Assembly (NCBI GenBank): GCA_052298855.1
Contig: DAVZXP010000003.1
Location: forward strand, 124,001 to 188,000
Length of the DNA: 64,000 bases
Direction: 5' to 3'
Source: Fimenecus sp052298855
GTDB taxonomy: Bacteria; Bacillota; Clostridia; Oscillospirales; Acutalibacteraceae
Below the pieces are notes generated by a model that saw only the letters and a list, made by a program, of their open reading frames with translations, ran no database searches and was not told where the DNA came from. Below, in pieces: positions 1 to 8,175 of the stretch. The translations under genes were made by a program, and so were the position numbers. Each line of letters opens with the position of its first letter. Positions within the stretch are counted from its first letter, which is position 1.

Positions 1-86
1 TCACATTCGCAGAGCTTTTCGCAAACCTCAGGCATATTCTCAAGTGAGCCGCTGACTTTAACAAGCTCCATTTTTTCGATTGCCAT
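1..86 (-). CDS. V-type ATP synthase subunit I, N-terminal fragment (runs off the window)
   Basis: Only the first 28 codons lie in the window. The reading frame starts at the ATG complementary to 84-86 and is preceded by a good ribosome binding site (GAAAGGAGAT on the minus strand, 89-100). The peptide begins MAIEKMELVKVSGSLEN, which matches the usual start of the large membrane subunit I (a-subunit) of bacterial V-type ATPases. That subunit couples ion passage to rotor turning. The gene follows subunit C by 25 bp in the same direction, as expected inside an ATPase operon. The identification rests on the short N-terminus plus context, so the subunit letter is an inference. Confidence 0.7.
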   Translation of the reverse strand, partial: MAIEKMELVKVSGSLENMPEVCEKLCEC

Positions 87-111
87 TTTTATCTCCTTTC
101 AAAAATTTTTC

Positions 112-1155
112 TCATCTTATGAGAAATTCCGATATTTCCTCGGGCGGCAACGAATAATCAACGCCCTCGGTAATCATAACTATATTCTTTGTTTCGTTTT
201 CAAGAATTCCTATGTAGCTGAACATTACAACCTCGGGAGCAGTTGAAAACAACAGGTTTTTTTTGTTAATTTTCTGCATTGCGCAATGCGTGCATTTTTC
301 GATGTTATCCTTTAAGCTCTCATCGACAAATTTTCCGTAAACGGATTTTTTGAAAATGTCGAACACCGCATCGGTATCGGTGCAGGACAGCAATCCTGAA
401 ATTTCGTCCTTTGAGAACGCCGAAAAGTTTGAATAGAACACCGTTTCATAATTACAGGGTTGCTTCGGGAAATACTTTTTCATACGGTATATGCTTTCAA
501 TCATCTTGAAATCCGCTTTCATCATAAGTATTTTAGTAAGCTCCTTGCTTACGTCGCCCGAATATTCCTTTTTTATGCTTTTCTCGGCATAATCGCACAA
601 ATAACGGTAAAGTGCGTTTTCAAGCGCCGTTATCGTAAACTCGGAATTTGTGTTTTTGAATATGTCAAGAATGTGTTGGTATCTTGTGCCCTCAAGCGCC
701 GCATAAAGCTCGTTGAAATTCGTAGCCGACTCAAGAGCTATTCTGTTAAGCTCCGAACGCTTGTAATACGCCTCGGGAGCAAAGAGCGAAAACTTTGAAA
801 TTGAGTTCTTTGAAAGCCTGTCGGCGCACGAAAGAATGAGCGATATATCATAGTTTAAGAAAACAAGCTCATTCATCTTTTGCCCTATCGCCTTTTCAAA
901 CGAAGCGAGCTTTGAAATTCTTCCGTAATTAAATCGGCGAATTTCCGACTCTGTTCTCGACTTTGAAAAAGACGTTGTTGACGCAAGCGACTGCGCTTGG
1001 GAATAAACGGTGTTTGTACGAAGGTACGAAACAACCTCGTTTACATTTCGGCAGTTAATGAGCGAGGTGTAATCCTCGTCAGTTAAAAGCCCCGCACTCA
1101 TTGCCCGAGCCTTTGCAAGTATCGCATTTCCGGCAAGATTGGATATTTTACTCAT
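112..1155 (-). CDS. ntpC: V-type ATP synthase subunit C
   Basis: 347 residues, the usual length for subunit C (d-type) of V/A-type ATPases. This subunit is the funnel-shaped socket joining the central stalk to the membrane c-ring. The family pattern is visible: an N-terminal NxxxKAR-type segment (NAILAKARAMSAGLL), an early region with the conserved 'L..D.Y..L' element, and all-helical composition with no membrane segment. The ATG at 1155 has AGGAGG-like sequence just upstream (GAAAGGAGGCAG on the minus strand). It lies 34 bp after the G/H subunit and 25 bp before subunit I, so the three are probably co-transcribed leftward. The remaining subunits (K, E, F, A, B, D) would be expected beyond the left edge. 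The function is proton or sodium transport driven by, or driving, ATP turnover at the cytoplasmic membrane. Confidence 0.88.
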   Translation of the reverse strand: MSKISNLAGNAILAKARAMSAGLLTDEDYTSLINCRNVNEVVSYLRTNTVYSQAQSLASTTSFSKSRTESEIRRFNYGRISKLASFEKAIGQKMNELVFLNYDISLILSCADRLSKNSISKFSLFAPEAYYKRSELNRIALESATNFNELYAALEGTRYQHILDIFKNTNSEFTITALENALYRYLCDYAEKSIKKEYSGDVSKELTKILMMKADFKMIESIYRMKKYFPKQPCNYETVFYSNFSAFSKDEISGLLSCTDTDAVFDIFKKSVYGKFVDESLKDNIEKCTHCAMQKINKKNLLFSTAPEVVMFSYIGILENETKNIVMITEGVDYSLPPEEISEFLIR

Positions 1156-1189
1156 CTTCTGCCTCCTTTCGATAAATTACAGCCTGAAA

Positions 1190-1501
1190 TCATTCGGAAA
1201 TAACCGCATTGACAATATGCTCTTCCCAAGCCTTATGCTCTTTTTCAAAAAGCCCGTTAAGCTCTTGCTTTTTCCTCTCGGTCTCGGCGTCTATGCTTGC
1301 CTTTTCCTTCTTTATTTCAGCCTCGGCATTTTCACGCTCCTCTTTTATAAGAGCTTTCGCTTTCTCGTCATACCGTGAATAAATTTCGTCCTTTGTTTTG
1401 GTAAGGCTTTCATTAAGGGCTTCACGCTCGTCAACAGCCTTTTGGACTTTAAGCCTTGCCGCCTTATCGGTATCAACTATAAGCCTGAGCACATCTTTCA
1501 T
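1190..1501 (-). CDS. V-type ATPase peripheral-stalk subunit (G/H-like coiled coil)
   Basis: A 103-residue, highly charged, almost wholly alpha-helical protein rich in Lys/Glu/Ala. It reads as a single long coiled coil from about residue 10 to 95. Its position as first gene upstream of subunit C fits the small peripheral-stalk subunit (called G, H or NtpF) of V/A ATPases. I chose the ATG at 1501 (start MKDVLRLIVDTDKAA). The frame is open to a GTG at 1525, which would add eight residues, but that GTG has no Shine-Dalgarno sequence, whereas GGAAAGG precedes the ATG, though at a long spacing. Sequence identity in this subunit family is low, so the call leans on context and composition. Confidence 0.72.
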   Translation of the reverse strand: MKDVLRLIVDTDKAARLKVQKAVDEREALNESLTKTKDEIYSRYDEKAKALIKEERENAEAEIKKEKASIDAETERKKQELNGLFEKEHKAWEEHIVNAVISE

Positions 1502-1562
1502 AAAAAATCTCACTGCCTTTCCCACTCGGTTTGCCCATTTTAACCGTATATTATAATGGTAT

Positions 1563-1590
1563 ATTATATTACATTTTTTATTAAATTCAA
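1563..1590 (-). promoter_or_regulatory. Sigma-A promoter of the V-ATPase operon
   Basis: On the minus strand TTGAAT (1585-1590), 16 bp, TATAAT (1563-1568). The predicted start of transcription is about 55 bp before the subunit G/H ATG. The surrounding 250-bp divergent spacer is very AT-rich and contains no other gene. Confidence 0.6.
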
Positions 1591-1704
1591 GTGCAATTTC
1601 GCCTAATAAAGATAGAAAAAATAATGTTTATTTGTTAATTTTTTCACATTTGTCAATTTACTTTACACAATGATAATTTAATGTTCATTTTTTGCGATTG
1701 ACGA

Positions 1705-1733
1705 TTGTATTCTTATTCGACGTGTGCTAAAAT
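1705..1733 (+). promoter_or_regulatory. Sigma-A promoter of the alpha-glucosidase gene
   Basis: TTGTAT (1705-1710), 17 bp, TAAAAT (1728-1733) with an extended TGC just before the -10. It reads into the gene starting at 1779. Confidence 0.55.
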
Positions 1734-1778
1734 GAAATTGCAAGCAACATACTTATCATATATACAGGATGTGATTTT

Positions 1779-3449
1779 ATGAATAACGGTTGGTACAAGG
1801 AAATGGCTGTCTACCAGATTTGGTGCAGAAGCTTCAAGGACGGTAACGGCGACGGTATCGGCGACCTCTACGGCGTGCTCGATAAGCTCGACTACATAAA
1901 GAGCCTCGGCGTTGACGCAATTTGGTTTTCTCCGATATACCCCTCTCCGCTTGCGGACTACGGCTACGACATATCCGACTACAAGGATATTGCCGAGGAA
2001 TACGGCGGACTTGAAACGTTCAAAAAGGTTCTCGACGAGGCTCACAAGCGAGGTCTTAAGGTTATAATGGACCTTGTTGTAAATCACACCTCCGACGAGC
2101 ACGAATGGTTCAAGGGAAGCCGAAAGAGCAGAGATAACCCTTATCACGATTACTATTTCTGGAGAAAGGGTAAGGGCAAGAACGGTAAAAAGCCCCCCAA
2201 CAACTGGCTTTCGACCTTTGAGGGCGGTGCGTGGGAATATGTGCCCGAGCGTGACGAATATTATCTTCACGTTTTCGCTAAAAAACAGCCCGACCTCAAT
2301 ATGGATAACCCGAAGGTTCGTGAAGAGGTTAAATCGATTATGAGATTTTGGCTCGATATGGGCGTTGACGGCTTCCGTGAGGATGTTATCACATTCATTT
2401 CAAAAAAAGAGGGCTTGCCCAACGGCTTCCCGCTTCCGATATCAACGGGCGTTGAGCATTATAAAAAAGGTCCCCATATTCATGAATATTTAAGAGAATT
2501 CCGCCACGACGTGATTGACAAATACGATTGCTTCGTTGTCGGCGAGTCACCTATGTCAAATTCAAAGGACTGCATTGAATTCACCTCGGGCGACGACCCC
2601 GAGCTTGATATGATGATTGGCTTTGACCATATGCAGGCGGACTGCTTTATGACCGATACAATTGCTATGCCGTTTAGCCTTAAAAAATTAAAAAGAGCAT
2701 TTACACATTGGCAGAAAGACCTTTACGGCAAGGCTTGGAACGCACTTTACCTTGAAAATCACGACCACCCGAGAATTATCAGCCGTTACGGCAACGAAAA
2801 ATTCCGTCGTGAAAGCGGTACAATGCTTGCAACGGCTTGCTTTATGCAATCGGGCACACCGTTTATTTATCAGGGTCAGGAAATCGGTATGCTCAACAAC
2901 CACCTTGACGATATAAACGAATTTAAGGACGTTGTTACCTTTAACAATCAAAAGCTTTTTGCGAAATTCGGCATAAAGGGCAAGCGTTACCTTGACATTG
3001 CCAACAAGACAAGCCGTGAAAACGCACGCACTCCCGTTCAATGGGACTCAAGCAAATATGCAGGCTTCTCGACCGTCAAGCCGTGGTTTGGCGTAAACCC
3101 GAATTACACGGAAATCAACGTTGAAAACGAGGAAAAGGACCCCAATTCAATCCTCAATTTCTACCGTAAATTATTAAAGGTCAGAAAAGAAAACAAGATA
3201 ATCATATACGGCGATTACAAGGAGCATTTTGCCGACAGCGACGTAATCTACTGCTATGAGCGTAATTATGAGGGTAAGCGTGCGCTTGTGGTTTGTTCGT
3301 TCTCGGACGAAACCTTTACCTTCCACGCACCCGAAGAATTTGATTTGACAAAGGGCAGGATTATCCTTTGCAACTATGAAAATCCCGAGTCAAGGCGTAA
3401 CGTCTGTGCGCTTCGACCGTATGAGGCAAGAGTGTATTTGTATGAGTAA
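1779..3449 (+). CDS. GH13 alpha-glucosidase, probably oligo-1,6-glucosidase type
   Basis: 556 residues with no signal peptide, so probably cytoplasmic. It hydrolyses short alpha-glucosides at the non-reducing end. The GH13 landmarks are complete: DLVVNHTS near residue 98, the nucleophile Asp202 in GFREDVIT, the acid/base Glu256 in VVGESP, and the third carboxylate Asp329 in LENHDHPR. The residue after the nucleophile is Val, which in the GH13 subfamily 31 enzymes is associated with activity on alpha-1,6 linkages (isomaltose, panose) rather than alpha-1,4. An N-terminal QIWCRSFKDGNGDGIGDL segment is typical of the family. It overlaps the next gene by 8 bp. It could instead be a trehalose-6-phosphate or sucrose-active relative, but the motif set favours oligo-1,6-glucosidase. 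Confidence 0.9.
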   Translation: MNNGWYKEMAVYQIWCRSFKDGNGDGIGDLYGVLDKLDYIKSLGVDAIWFSPIYPSPLADYGYDISDYKDIAEEYGGLETFKKVLDEAHKRGLKVIMDLVVNHTSDEHEWFKGSRKSRDNPYHDYYFWRKGKGKNGKKPPNNWLSTFEGGAWEYVPERDEYYLHVFAKKQPDLNMDNPKVREEVKSIMRFWLDMGVDGFREDVITFISKKEGLPNGFPLPISTGVEHYKKGPHIHEYLREFRHDVIDKYDCFVVGESPMSNSKDCIEFTSGDDPELDMMIGFDHMQADCFMTDTIAMPFSLKKLKRAFTHWQKDLYGKAWNALYLENHDHPRIISRYGNEKFRRESGTMLATACFMQSGTPFIYQGQEIGMLNNHLDDINEFKDVVTFNNQKLFAKFGIKGKRYLDIANKTSRENARTPVQWDSSKYAGFSTVKPWFGVNPNYTEINVENEEKDPNSILNFYRKLLKVRKENKIIIYGDYKEHFADSDVIYCYERNYEGKRALVVCSFSDETFTFHAPEEFDLTKGRIILCNYENPESRRNVCALRPYEARVYLYE

Positions 3450-3930
3450 AAAAGAGATTAAAACAAATGTAATGCGTATTCTTGATAAAGAAAAGGTCGC
3501 ATATAAAACACATTTTTACGAACACGAGGAGGGCGTTGCGGTTGACGGCGTAAGCGTTGCGAAAATGCTCTCGCAAGACCCCGAAAGAGTGTTCAAAACC
3601 CTTGTTCTGCAGGGCAAGTCAAAAGCGTTTTATGTCTTTGTAATACCTGTTGAAAAGGAGCTTGATTTGAAGCTTTCCGCTTCGGCAGTCGGCGAAAAAT
3701 CAGTCGAGATGATACACGTCAAGGATATAAATCAGATAACGGGCTATATCCGTGGCGGCTGCAGTCCTATCGGAATGAAAAAGCAGCTCCCGACCGTTAT
3801 CGATTCTTCCGCAGAGAGCAAGGAGACAATAACCGTAAGCGGCGGAAAAATCGGCACGCAGGTAGAGCTTTCCCCTGCCGACCTATCAAGGCTTGTCCGT
3901 GCAAAATACACAGAGGTTACAACAAAATAA
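3442..3930 (+). CDS. ybaK: YbaK/EbsC family Cys-tRNA(Pro)/aminoacyl-tRNA deacylase
   Basis: 162 residues, the normal length of the YbaK/ProX trans-editing domain. This family hydrolyses mischarged Cys-tRNA(Pro) and related aminoacyl-tRNAs. Visible family features are the KTLV segment around residue 52 with the conserved Lys, an alternating strand/helix pattern, and GYIRGGCSPIGMKKQLP near residue 100, a hallmark of YbaK proteins. I start at the ATG at 3442, which overlaps the stop of the alpha-glucosidase by 8 bp. An upstream in-frame extension to 3376 would lie inside that gene and has no reason to be translated. Translational coupling with the glycosidase is likely, although the functions are unrelated. 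Confidence 0.88.
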   Translation: MSKKEIKTNVMRILDKEKVAYKTHFYEHEEGVAVDGVSVAKMLSQDPERVFKTLVLQGKSKAFYVFVIPVEKELDLKLSASAVGEKSVEMIHVKDINQITGYIRGGCSPIGMKKQLPTVIDSSAESKETITVSGGKIGTQVELSPADLSRLVRAKYTEVTTK

Positions 3931-3961
3931 AATCGCAGTTAAAGCGAAAAAAGCAACAGTT

Positions 3962-3998
3962 AAGGCACCCTTTCAAAACGAAAGAGTGCCTTATTTTT
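3962..3998. terminator. Intrinsic terminator between convergent ybaK and beta-glucosidase genes
   Basis: Hairpin GGCACCCTTTC / GAAAGAGTGCC with an AAAAC loop, flanked by TTATTTTTA on the right and an A-run-poor left side. It serves mainly the plus strand. Confidence 0.75.
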
Positions 3999-4005
3999 AT
4001 TGATA

Positions 4006-6456
4006 TTATATTTGTTTAAGTCTGCCGAGCTTTTTAATTCCGCCGCCGAAGAGGAAGCCGCCGATAATCTTACCGAGACCTCTCCAGAACTTATCCTCAT
4101 CAATAATGAGAAGCAAGCCGTCAGCCATCTTAGGACTGAATATACCGAAGCTCATTGAAATAAAGTTCTTAATGGGTGTCTGTACCGCTACTGCTCCCAT
4201 CATTGTATCCTCGCCGAGCATCTTCAAGAGCTTTCTGTAAATTCTGCCGCCCCACTTGCCGTCCTTAGCGTCCTCAATGGTGTTGAGATAGTTAAGAGGC
4301 TGGCTCTTATCACGAACCGAAGGGGGAATTTCATGACCGAGAACAGCCGTGAATTCTCCGTCGGAAACATTCATAATGTCTGCACCGTAGTATGACGGAG
4401 CCATCTTATGATAATCGGGAACAGCGTAAGCAACTGTCGATTCAACGTTGAGCGAAGCCTCAAGTCTTATGTCACGGCTTGACGCACCGACCAAAATCTT
4501 GAACTCGCCCGACTCAACCTGCCAATCGTGAGCGTCAACATTGTAGAACGCAAACGCACGCTTTTCAAGGTCAATTGAAACCTCTTTTTCCTCGCCTGCT
4601 TTAAGGAATACCTTCTTAAAGCCCTTTAATTCTTTAACAGGTCTGTAAATTGTCGATTCAACATCCGAAACATAAAGCTGTGCAACCTCTGCACCGTCTC
4701 TTGAGCCTGTGTTCTTTACCTTAAAGGTAACTGTAACGGTGTCTGTATCCTTTATACTGTCAGCCGACAGTTTAATGTCGCTGTATTCAAAGGTTGTGTA
4801 GGAAAGACCGTGACCGAACGGGAAACGAACTGCCTTGTTTGCGGTATCGTAATATCTGTAACCTACATAAATGCCCTCTCTGTACTCAACCGAAACAGGA
4901 GTGCCGGGGAAGTAGTTAGCACTTGAATTGTCCTCAAGAGCAATGGGGTATGTCTCCGAAAGCTTACCCGAGGGGTTAACGTCGCCGAAGAGAATATCAC
5001 AAACAGCACTGCCTGCCGCCTGACCTGTAAGGAACTCGTTAAGGATAGCGGGAACCTTGTCAGCCCACGGCATTTCAACCGAAGAGCCGCCTGAAAGTGC
5101 AACTACGACATTCTTGTTGACCTTGAGAACCTCCTCAACAAGTCTGTTGTGAAGCGGAGGAATACCGAGGTGCTTTCTGTCGTTACCCTCTGTCTCAAAT
5201 TCGTCTGTAAGACCGATAAAGAGAACTGCAACCTCTGCATTCTTTGCCTTTTCAACAGCCTCTTTAACAAATGTATCGTCAGAAATCTTATTTTTCTTTT
5301 CGGTTGAATAGCCCTGTGCATATTCAACGCTTACGCCCATTTCCTTAGTCATTGTGTCAAACGCATTGTCGAGGTCAATGGGGTTGATAAGCGATGAGCC
5401 TGCGCCCTGATAACGGGGCTTCTTTGCCATCTCTCCGATAACGGCGATTTTAGCGTCCTTTTTAAGAGGAAGAAGATTGTTGTCATTCTTCATAAGAACC
5501 ATGCACTGACCTGCAATCTCTCTTGCAAGGCGGTGATGCTCTTTCGGGTCATAGGTGTATTCGCCGAGTGTTACAACCGACTTGTCAACCATATCAAGAA
5601 TAAGGTCAACTGCGTGGTCGAGAACAGCAACGTCAAGTGAGCCGTCCTTTACAGCGTCGCAAATTTTCTGTGTTCCTGCGCCGCAGGATGAGGGCATCTC
5701 GATTTCCTGACCTGCTATAAGACCCGGAACTCTCTCGTTTTCAGCACCCCAGTCTGTTACAACAAGGTTTTCATAGCCCCAATCGTCACGGAGAACGTCT
5801 GTAAGAAGCCATTTATTTTCTGCGCAATAATGACCGTTAAGTCTTTCATAAGCGCACATTATTGTCCACGGCTGAGCCTTTTTAACGGCAATTTCAAACG
5901 GGCGGAGATAAACCTCACGAAGCGTTCTTTCATCCGCTACTGTGTTGACGGTCATACGTCTTGTCTCCTGATTGTTTGCGGCATAGTGCTTGAGCGATGT
6001 GCCGATACCCTTTGACTGAACGCCGTTGATAAACGAAGCTGCCATCTCGCCTGCAAGCTCGGGATCCTCCGAGAAATACTCAAAGTTTCTTCCGCAAAGA
6101 GGCGAGCGTTTAATATTAGTACCGGGTCCCAAAAGAACGGAAACTCTTTCCTTTCTGCACTCGTCGCCGAGAGCCTCGCCCATTCTTCTGATAAGGTCTG
6201 TATCCCATGAGCAAGCCGTAGCCGATGCCGTGGGGAAGCAGATAGCCGGAACGCCCTTGAGAAGGTCTGTTTCGCCCTTCTTTGCAGCATCCGGATCGCC
6301 CTTTTTACGAATACCGTGAGGTCCGTCGTTAAGGCTTACCGATTTAATACCCAAACGGTCAACGGGCTGGCTGTGCCAATAATCAAGTCCGTCGCACATG
6401 CTCGCTTTTTCTTCAAGCGTCATTTTTGCGATTAAGTCTGCGTGTTTTAATGCCAT
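4006..6456 (-). CDS. GH3 beta-glucosidase
   Basis: 816 residues with no signal peptide. GH3 architecture is clear: an N-terminal TIM-barrel with KHYAANNQE near residue 156 and the nucleophile Asp235 in LVVTDWGAENERV; a C-terminal alpha/beta sandwich (about 300-540) that includes GTP-VSVEYREGIYVGYRYYD; and a fibronectin type III-like domain (about 570-650, DGAEVAQLYVSD). About 120 further residues follow the FnIII-like domain, a tail seen in some Clostridial GH3 enzymes. The family hydrolyses beta-glucosides or related aryl-beta and oligosaccharide substrates; the exact sugar cannot be told from sequence alone. ATG at 6456 with AAGGGAGGATAC upstream. Its promoter overlaps a cre-like site, suggesting glucose repression. 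Confidence 0.9.
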   Translation of the reverse strand: MALKHADLIAKMTLEEKASMCDGLDYWHSQPVDRLGIKSVSLNDGPHGIRKKGDPDAAKKGETDLLKGVPAICFPTASATACSWDTDLIRRMGEALGDECRKERVSVLLGPGTNIKRSPLCGRNFEYFSEDPELAGEMAASFINGVQSKGIGTSLKHYAANNQETRRMTVNTVADERTLREVYLRPFEIAVKKAQPWTIMCAYERLNGHYCAENKWLLTDVLRDDWGYENLVVTDWGAENERVPGLIAGQEIEMPSSCGAGTQKICDAVKDGSLDVAVLDHAVDLILDMVDKSVVTLGEYTYDPKEHHRLAREIAGQCMVLMKNDNNLLPLKKDAKIAVIGEMAKKPRYQGAGSSLINPIDLDNAFDTMTKEMGVSVEYAQGYSTEKKNKISDDTFVKEAVEKAKNAEVAVLFIGLTDEFETEGNDRKHLGIPPLHNRLVEEVLKVNKNVVVALSGGSSVEMPWADKVPAILNEFLTGQAAGSAVCDILFGDVNPSGKLSETYPIALEDNSSANYFPGTPVSVEYREGIYVGYRYYDTANKAVRFPFGHGLSYTTFEYSDIKLSADSIKDTDTVTVTFKVKNTGSRDGAEVAQLYVSDVESTIYRPVKELKGFKKVFLKAGEEKEVSIDLEKRAFAFYNVDAHDWQVESGEFKILVGASSRDIRLEASLNVESTVAYAVPDYHKMAPSYYGADIMNVSDGEFTAVLGHEIPPSVRDKSQPLNYLNTIEDAKDGKWGGRIYRKLLKMLGEDTMMGAVAVQTPIKNFISMSFGIFSPKMADGLLLIIDEDKFWRGLGKIIGGFLFGGGIKKLGRLKQI

Positions 6457-6477
6457 TATGTATCCTCCCTTAATAAA

Positions 6478-6491
6478 CGAAAACGATTTTA
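6478..6491 (-). promoter_or_regulatory. Candidate cre (CcpA) site in the GH3 leader
   Basis: Minus-strand TAAAATCGTTTTCG matches 12 of 14 positions of the degenerate cre consensus TGWAANCGNTNWCA. It lies just downstream of the -10 element, a position typical of roadblock repression. This is a weak call because the consensus is loose. Confidence 0.4.
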
Positions 6492-6503
6492 TTTTCGTAG
6501 TAT

Positions 6504-6532
6504 ATAATAAATCAAAATCAACATTCTTGCAA
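6504..6532 (-). promoter_or_regulatory. Sigma-A promoter of the GH3 gene
   Basis: Minus strand TTGCAA (6527-6532), 17 bp, TATTAT (6504-6509). Confidence 0.6.
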
Positions 6533-6583
6533 GGGTTTTCAAGACATTTCTATCGGATTTGTACAAAAACAACGGAATTTTAT

Positions 6584-6624
6584 TATAAAAAATCGGGAAC
6601 GCATTAAATCAAGTGCGCTCCCGT
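6584..6624 (-). terminator. Terminator of the dipicolinate synthase operon
   Basis: On the minus strand a CGGGAGCGC / GCGTTCCCG stem (6594-6623) is followed by ATTTTTTATAA. Confidence 0.75.
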
Positions 6625-6637
6625 CAAAAATTCTTAT

Positions 6638-7204
6638 TCAAAATATCATAGGCTCAAGCTGCTTACCCGTCAAAGCATTTTTAAGCGTTTCGGGTATCTT
6701 TTCAAAATCCGCAACCGTCGAGTTCGGTTTGTTTATGCAGTCGTCCTGCCTTAAAGGCACAAAATACATATTTTTCGAATTCATAAGTAAGCCGATATTT
6801 TTAGCCGATGCGCCGAGTGCGTCATTTGTCGAAACAGCGATAATAACAGGTCTGTTATTTCTCAAATGAGCCTTCACCGCAAGCGTAACCGAGGTGTCGG
6901 TTATTCCGTTTGCAAGCTTTCCGAGCGTGTTACCCGTACAGGGTGCGACAACAAGTGCGTCAAGCATTTTTTTAGGACCTATCGGCTCGGCTGAATAAAT
7001 CGTGTGTATAATTTCGTTGCCCGTGATTTCGGAAATTTCGTCCGTAAAAGTCTTTGCCTTTCCGAAACGGGTATCGGTTGAATATGCGTTTTGTGACATT
7101 ATCGGGATAACGTTATATCCCATTTCCTTTAGGACGGACATCTGCGGGATAACCTTAGAAAATGTGCAGAACGAGCCGCACATTGCAAAGCCCACATTTA
7201 CCAT
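6638..7204 (-). CDS. spoVFB: Dipicolinate synthase subunit B (flavoprotein)
   Basis: 188 residues, matching DpaB/SpoVFB. With subunit A it converts the diaminopimelate-pathway intermediate dihydroxy-tetrahydrodipicolinate (HTPA) to dipicolinic acid, made in the mother cell and packed into the spore core. The N-terminus GFAMCGSFCTFSKV and the VVAPCTGNTLGKLANGI segment are those of the flavoprotein (Dfp-like) fold. PVIIAVSTNDALG is also family-typical. It starts immediately after the stop of subunit A (7205) with no gap, so translation is coupled. A terminator follows at 6584-6624. Presence of dpaAB indicates that the organism can make true endospores, or descends from one that did. Confidence 0.92.
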   Translation of the reverse strand: MVNVGFAMCGSFCTFSKVIPQMSVLKEMGYNVIPIMSQNAYSTDTRFGKAKTFTDEISEITGNEIIHTIYSAEPIGPKKMLDALVVAPCTGNTLGKLANGITDTSVTLAVKAHLRNNRPVIIAVSTNDALGASAKNIGLLMNSKNMYFVPLRQDDCINKPNSTVADFEKIPETLKNALTGKQLEPMIF

Positions 7205-8035
7205 TTACCTACCTCCTGAACAAATACTCTCTATTCTGTCCGCTATAAGAGCGCCTGCCTGCCTCGGACAGTATTTGCCGGGCAAGGACAATGCTCTGAT
7301 AAGCTTTATTGAAAAGGCTTTTGCCGTATTTTCGTCTGCCCCGAACGGTGCGGAGGCAATATCGACAATAACGGTGGATTTATCCGCTTCGGACAAAACC
7401 TTTTCGTTGAGTATTAAGGCGGGTACGGTATTGATAACAAGCCGATAATCCTTGATTTTATCGGGAAGAGCGTCAAGATAAAGGAAATCGTAATTCTTAT
7501 CCTTTGCCTGCCTTTCCGCTTGCTTACTCCTTGCACATATAGAAAAATCGCAATTTTCCGCAAAAAACAAGTCTGCCGTCGCCCTCGCCGTTCTGCCAAA
7601 GCCCGTTATTAAAGAACGCATATTGTGAAAGTCAATATCATTTTCCGAAAATACGTTCAAAAGAGCCTTTGCGGTAAGCACGGCGTTTTCGTTTATCATT
7701 TCGCCGTCATAGTAGTCAAAAACCGCAACGCCTTTTTTATAAAGCTCGGCTTTTAATTGAGGGCTGACAATTCCGCCTATTACCGTGTCGCCTTTTTCAA
7801 GGCGGGAAACAAGCGTTTTGAGACTTATTTGCTCCTTTGCACAATTCATATTTATATTTACGCCGTCCCGACTCACAGGAAGCGGAAGAACAACCGTTTT
7901 GCCGTTTTCGGTGTGTGATAAAAGCTCCGTTTCGCTCTTACATTCACAAACGGAAAAACCCTTGTCGGACAGCTGCATTTTTACCCATTCAAAGCGTTTA
8001 TCGCCGCCGAGAATAATTATATTTTTCTTTTCCAT
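7205..8035 (-). CDS. spoVFA: Dipicolinate synthase subunit A
   Basis: 276 residues with an NAD(P)-binding Rossmann core (LITGFGRTARATADLF around residue 140). The preceding region IGGIVSPQL and the final IELIRALSLPGK-like segment are typical of DpaA. It supplies the dehydrogenase half of dipicolinic acid synthesis. I start at the ATG at 8035 (MEKKNIIILGGDKR), which has GGAGG seven bases upstream. An in-frame extension to 8086 has no ribosome binding site. It is slightly shorter than the Bacillus protein (about 297). A sigma-K-like promoter lies upstream (8066-8093), consistent with late mother-cell expression known for spoVF in Bacillus. Confidence 0.9.
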   Translation of the reverse strand: MEKKNIIILGGDKRFEWVKMQLSDKGFSVCECKSETELLSHTENGKTVVLPLPVSRDGVNINMNCAKEQISLKTLVSRLEKGDTVIGGIVSPQLKAELYKKGVAVFDYYDGEMINENAVLTAKALLNVFSENDIDFHNMRSLITGFGRTARATADLFFAENCDFSICARSKQAERQAKDKNYDFLYLDALPDKIKDYRLVINTVPALILNEKVLSEADKSTVIVDIASAPFGADENTAKAFSIKLIRALSLPGKYCPRQAGALIADRIESICSGGR

Positions 8036-8065
8036 ACGGCATACCTCCGTCTTAATTCTACAATA

Positions 8066-8093
8066 CATTCTATGAAAAGAAAACATTTATTGT
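8066..8093 (-). promoter_or_regulatory. Candidate sigma-K promoter of dpaAB
   Basis: Minus strand AC (8092-8093), 17 bp, CATAGAATG (8066-8074). Compared with the sigma-K pattern AC-N17-CATANNNTA, one position differs. The gap to the ATG is about 30 bp. Plausible because spoVF is a sigma-K gene in Bacillus, but short degenerate motifs occur by chance. Confidence 0.4.
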
Positions 8094-8113
8094 GCCAATC
8101 GGTAAAATAGTGT

Positions 8114-8141
8114 TTGAAATTTTCTGATTTTGCAATATAAT
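8114..8141 (+). promoter_or_regulatory. Sigma-A promoter of murC
   Basis: TTGAAA (8114-8119), 16 bp, TATAAT (8136-8141). Confidence 0.65.
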
Positions 8142-8175
8142 ATAATGTATAAAATAATTTAAGCAGGTATTATAT

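Noticed and set aside
1713..2270. 185-codon minus-strand frame over the alpha-glucosidase
   Set aside because: Antisense shadow of a gene with complete GH13 motifs.
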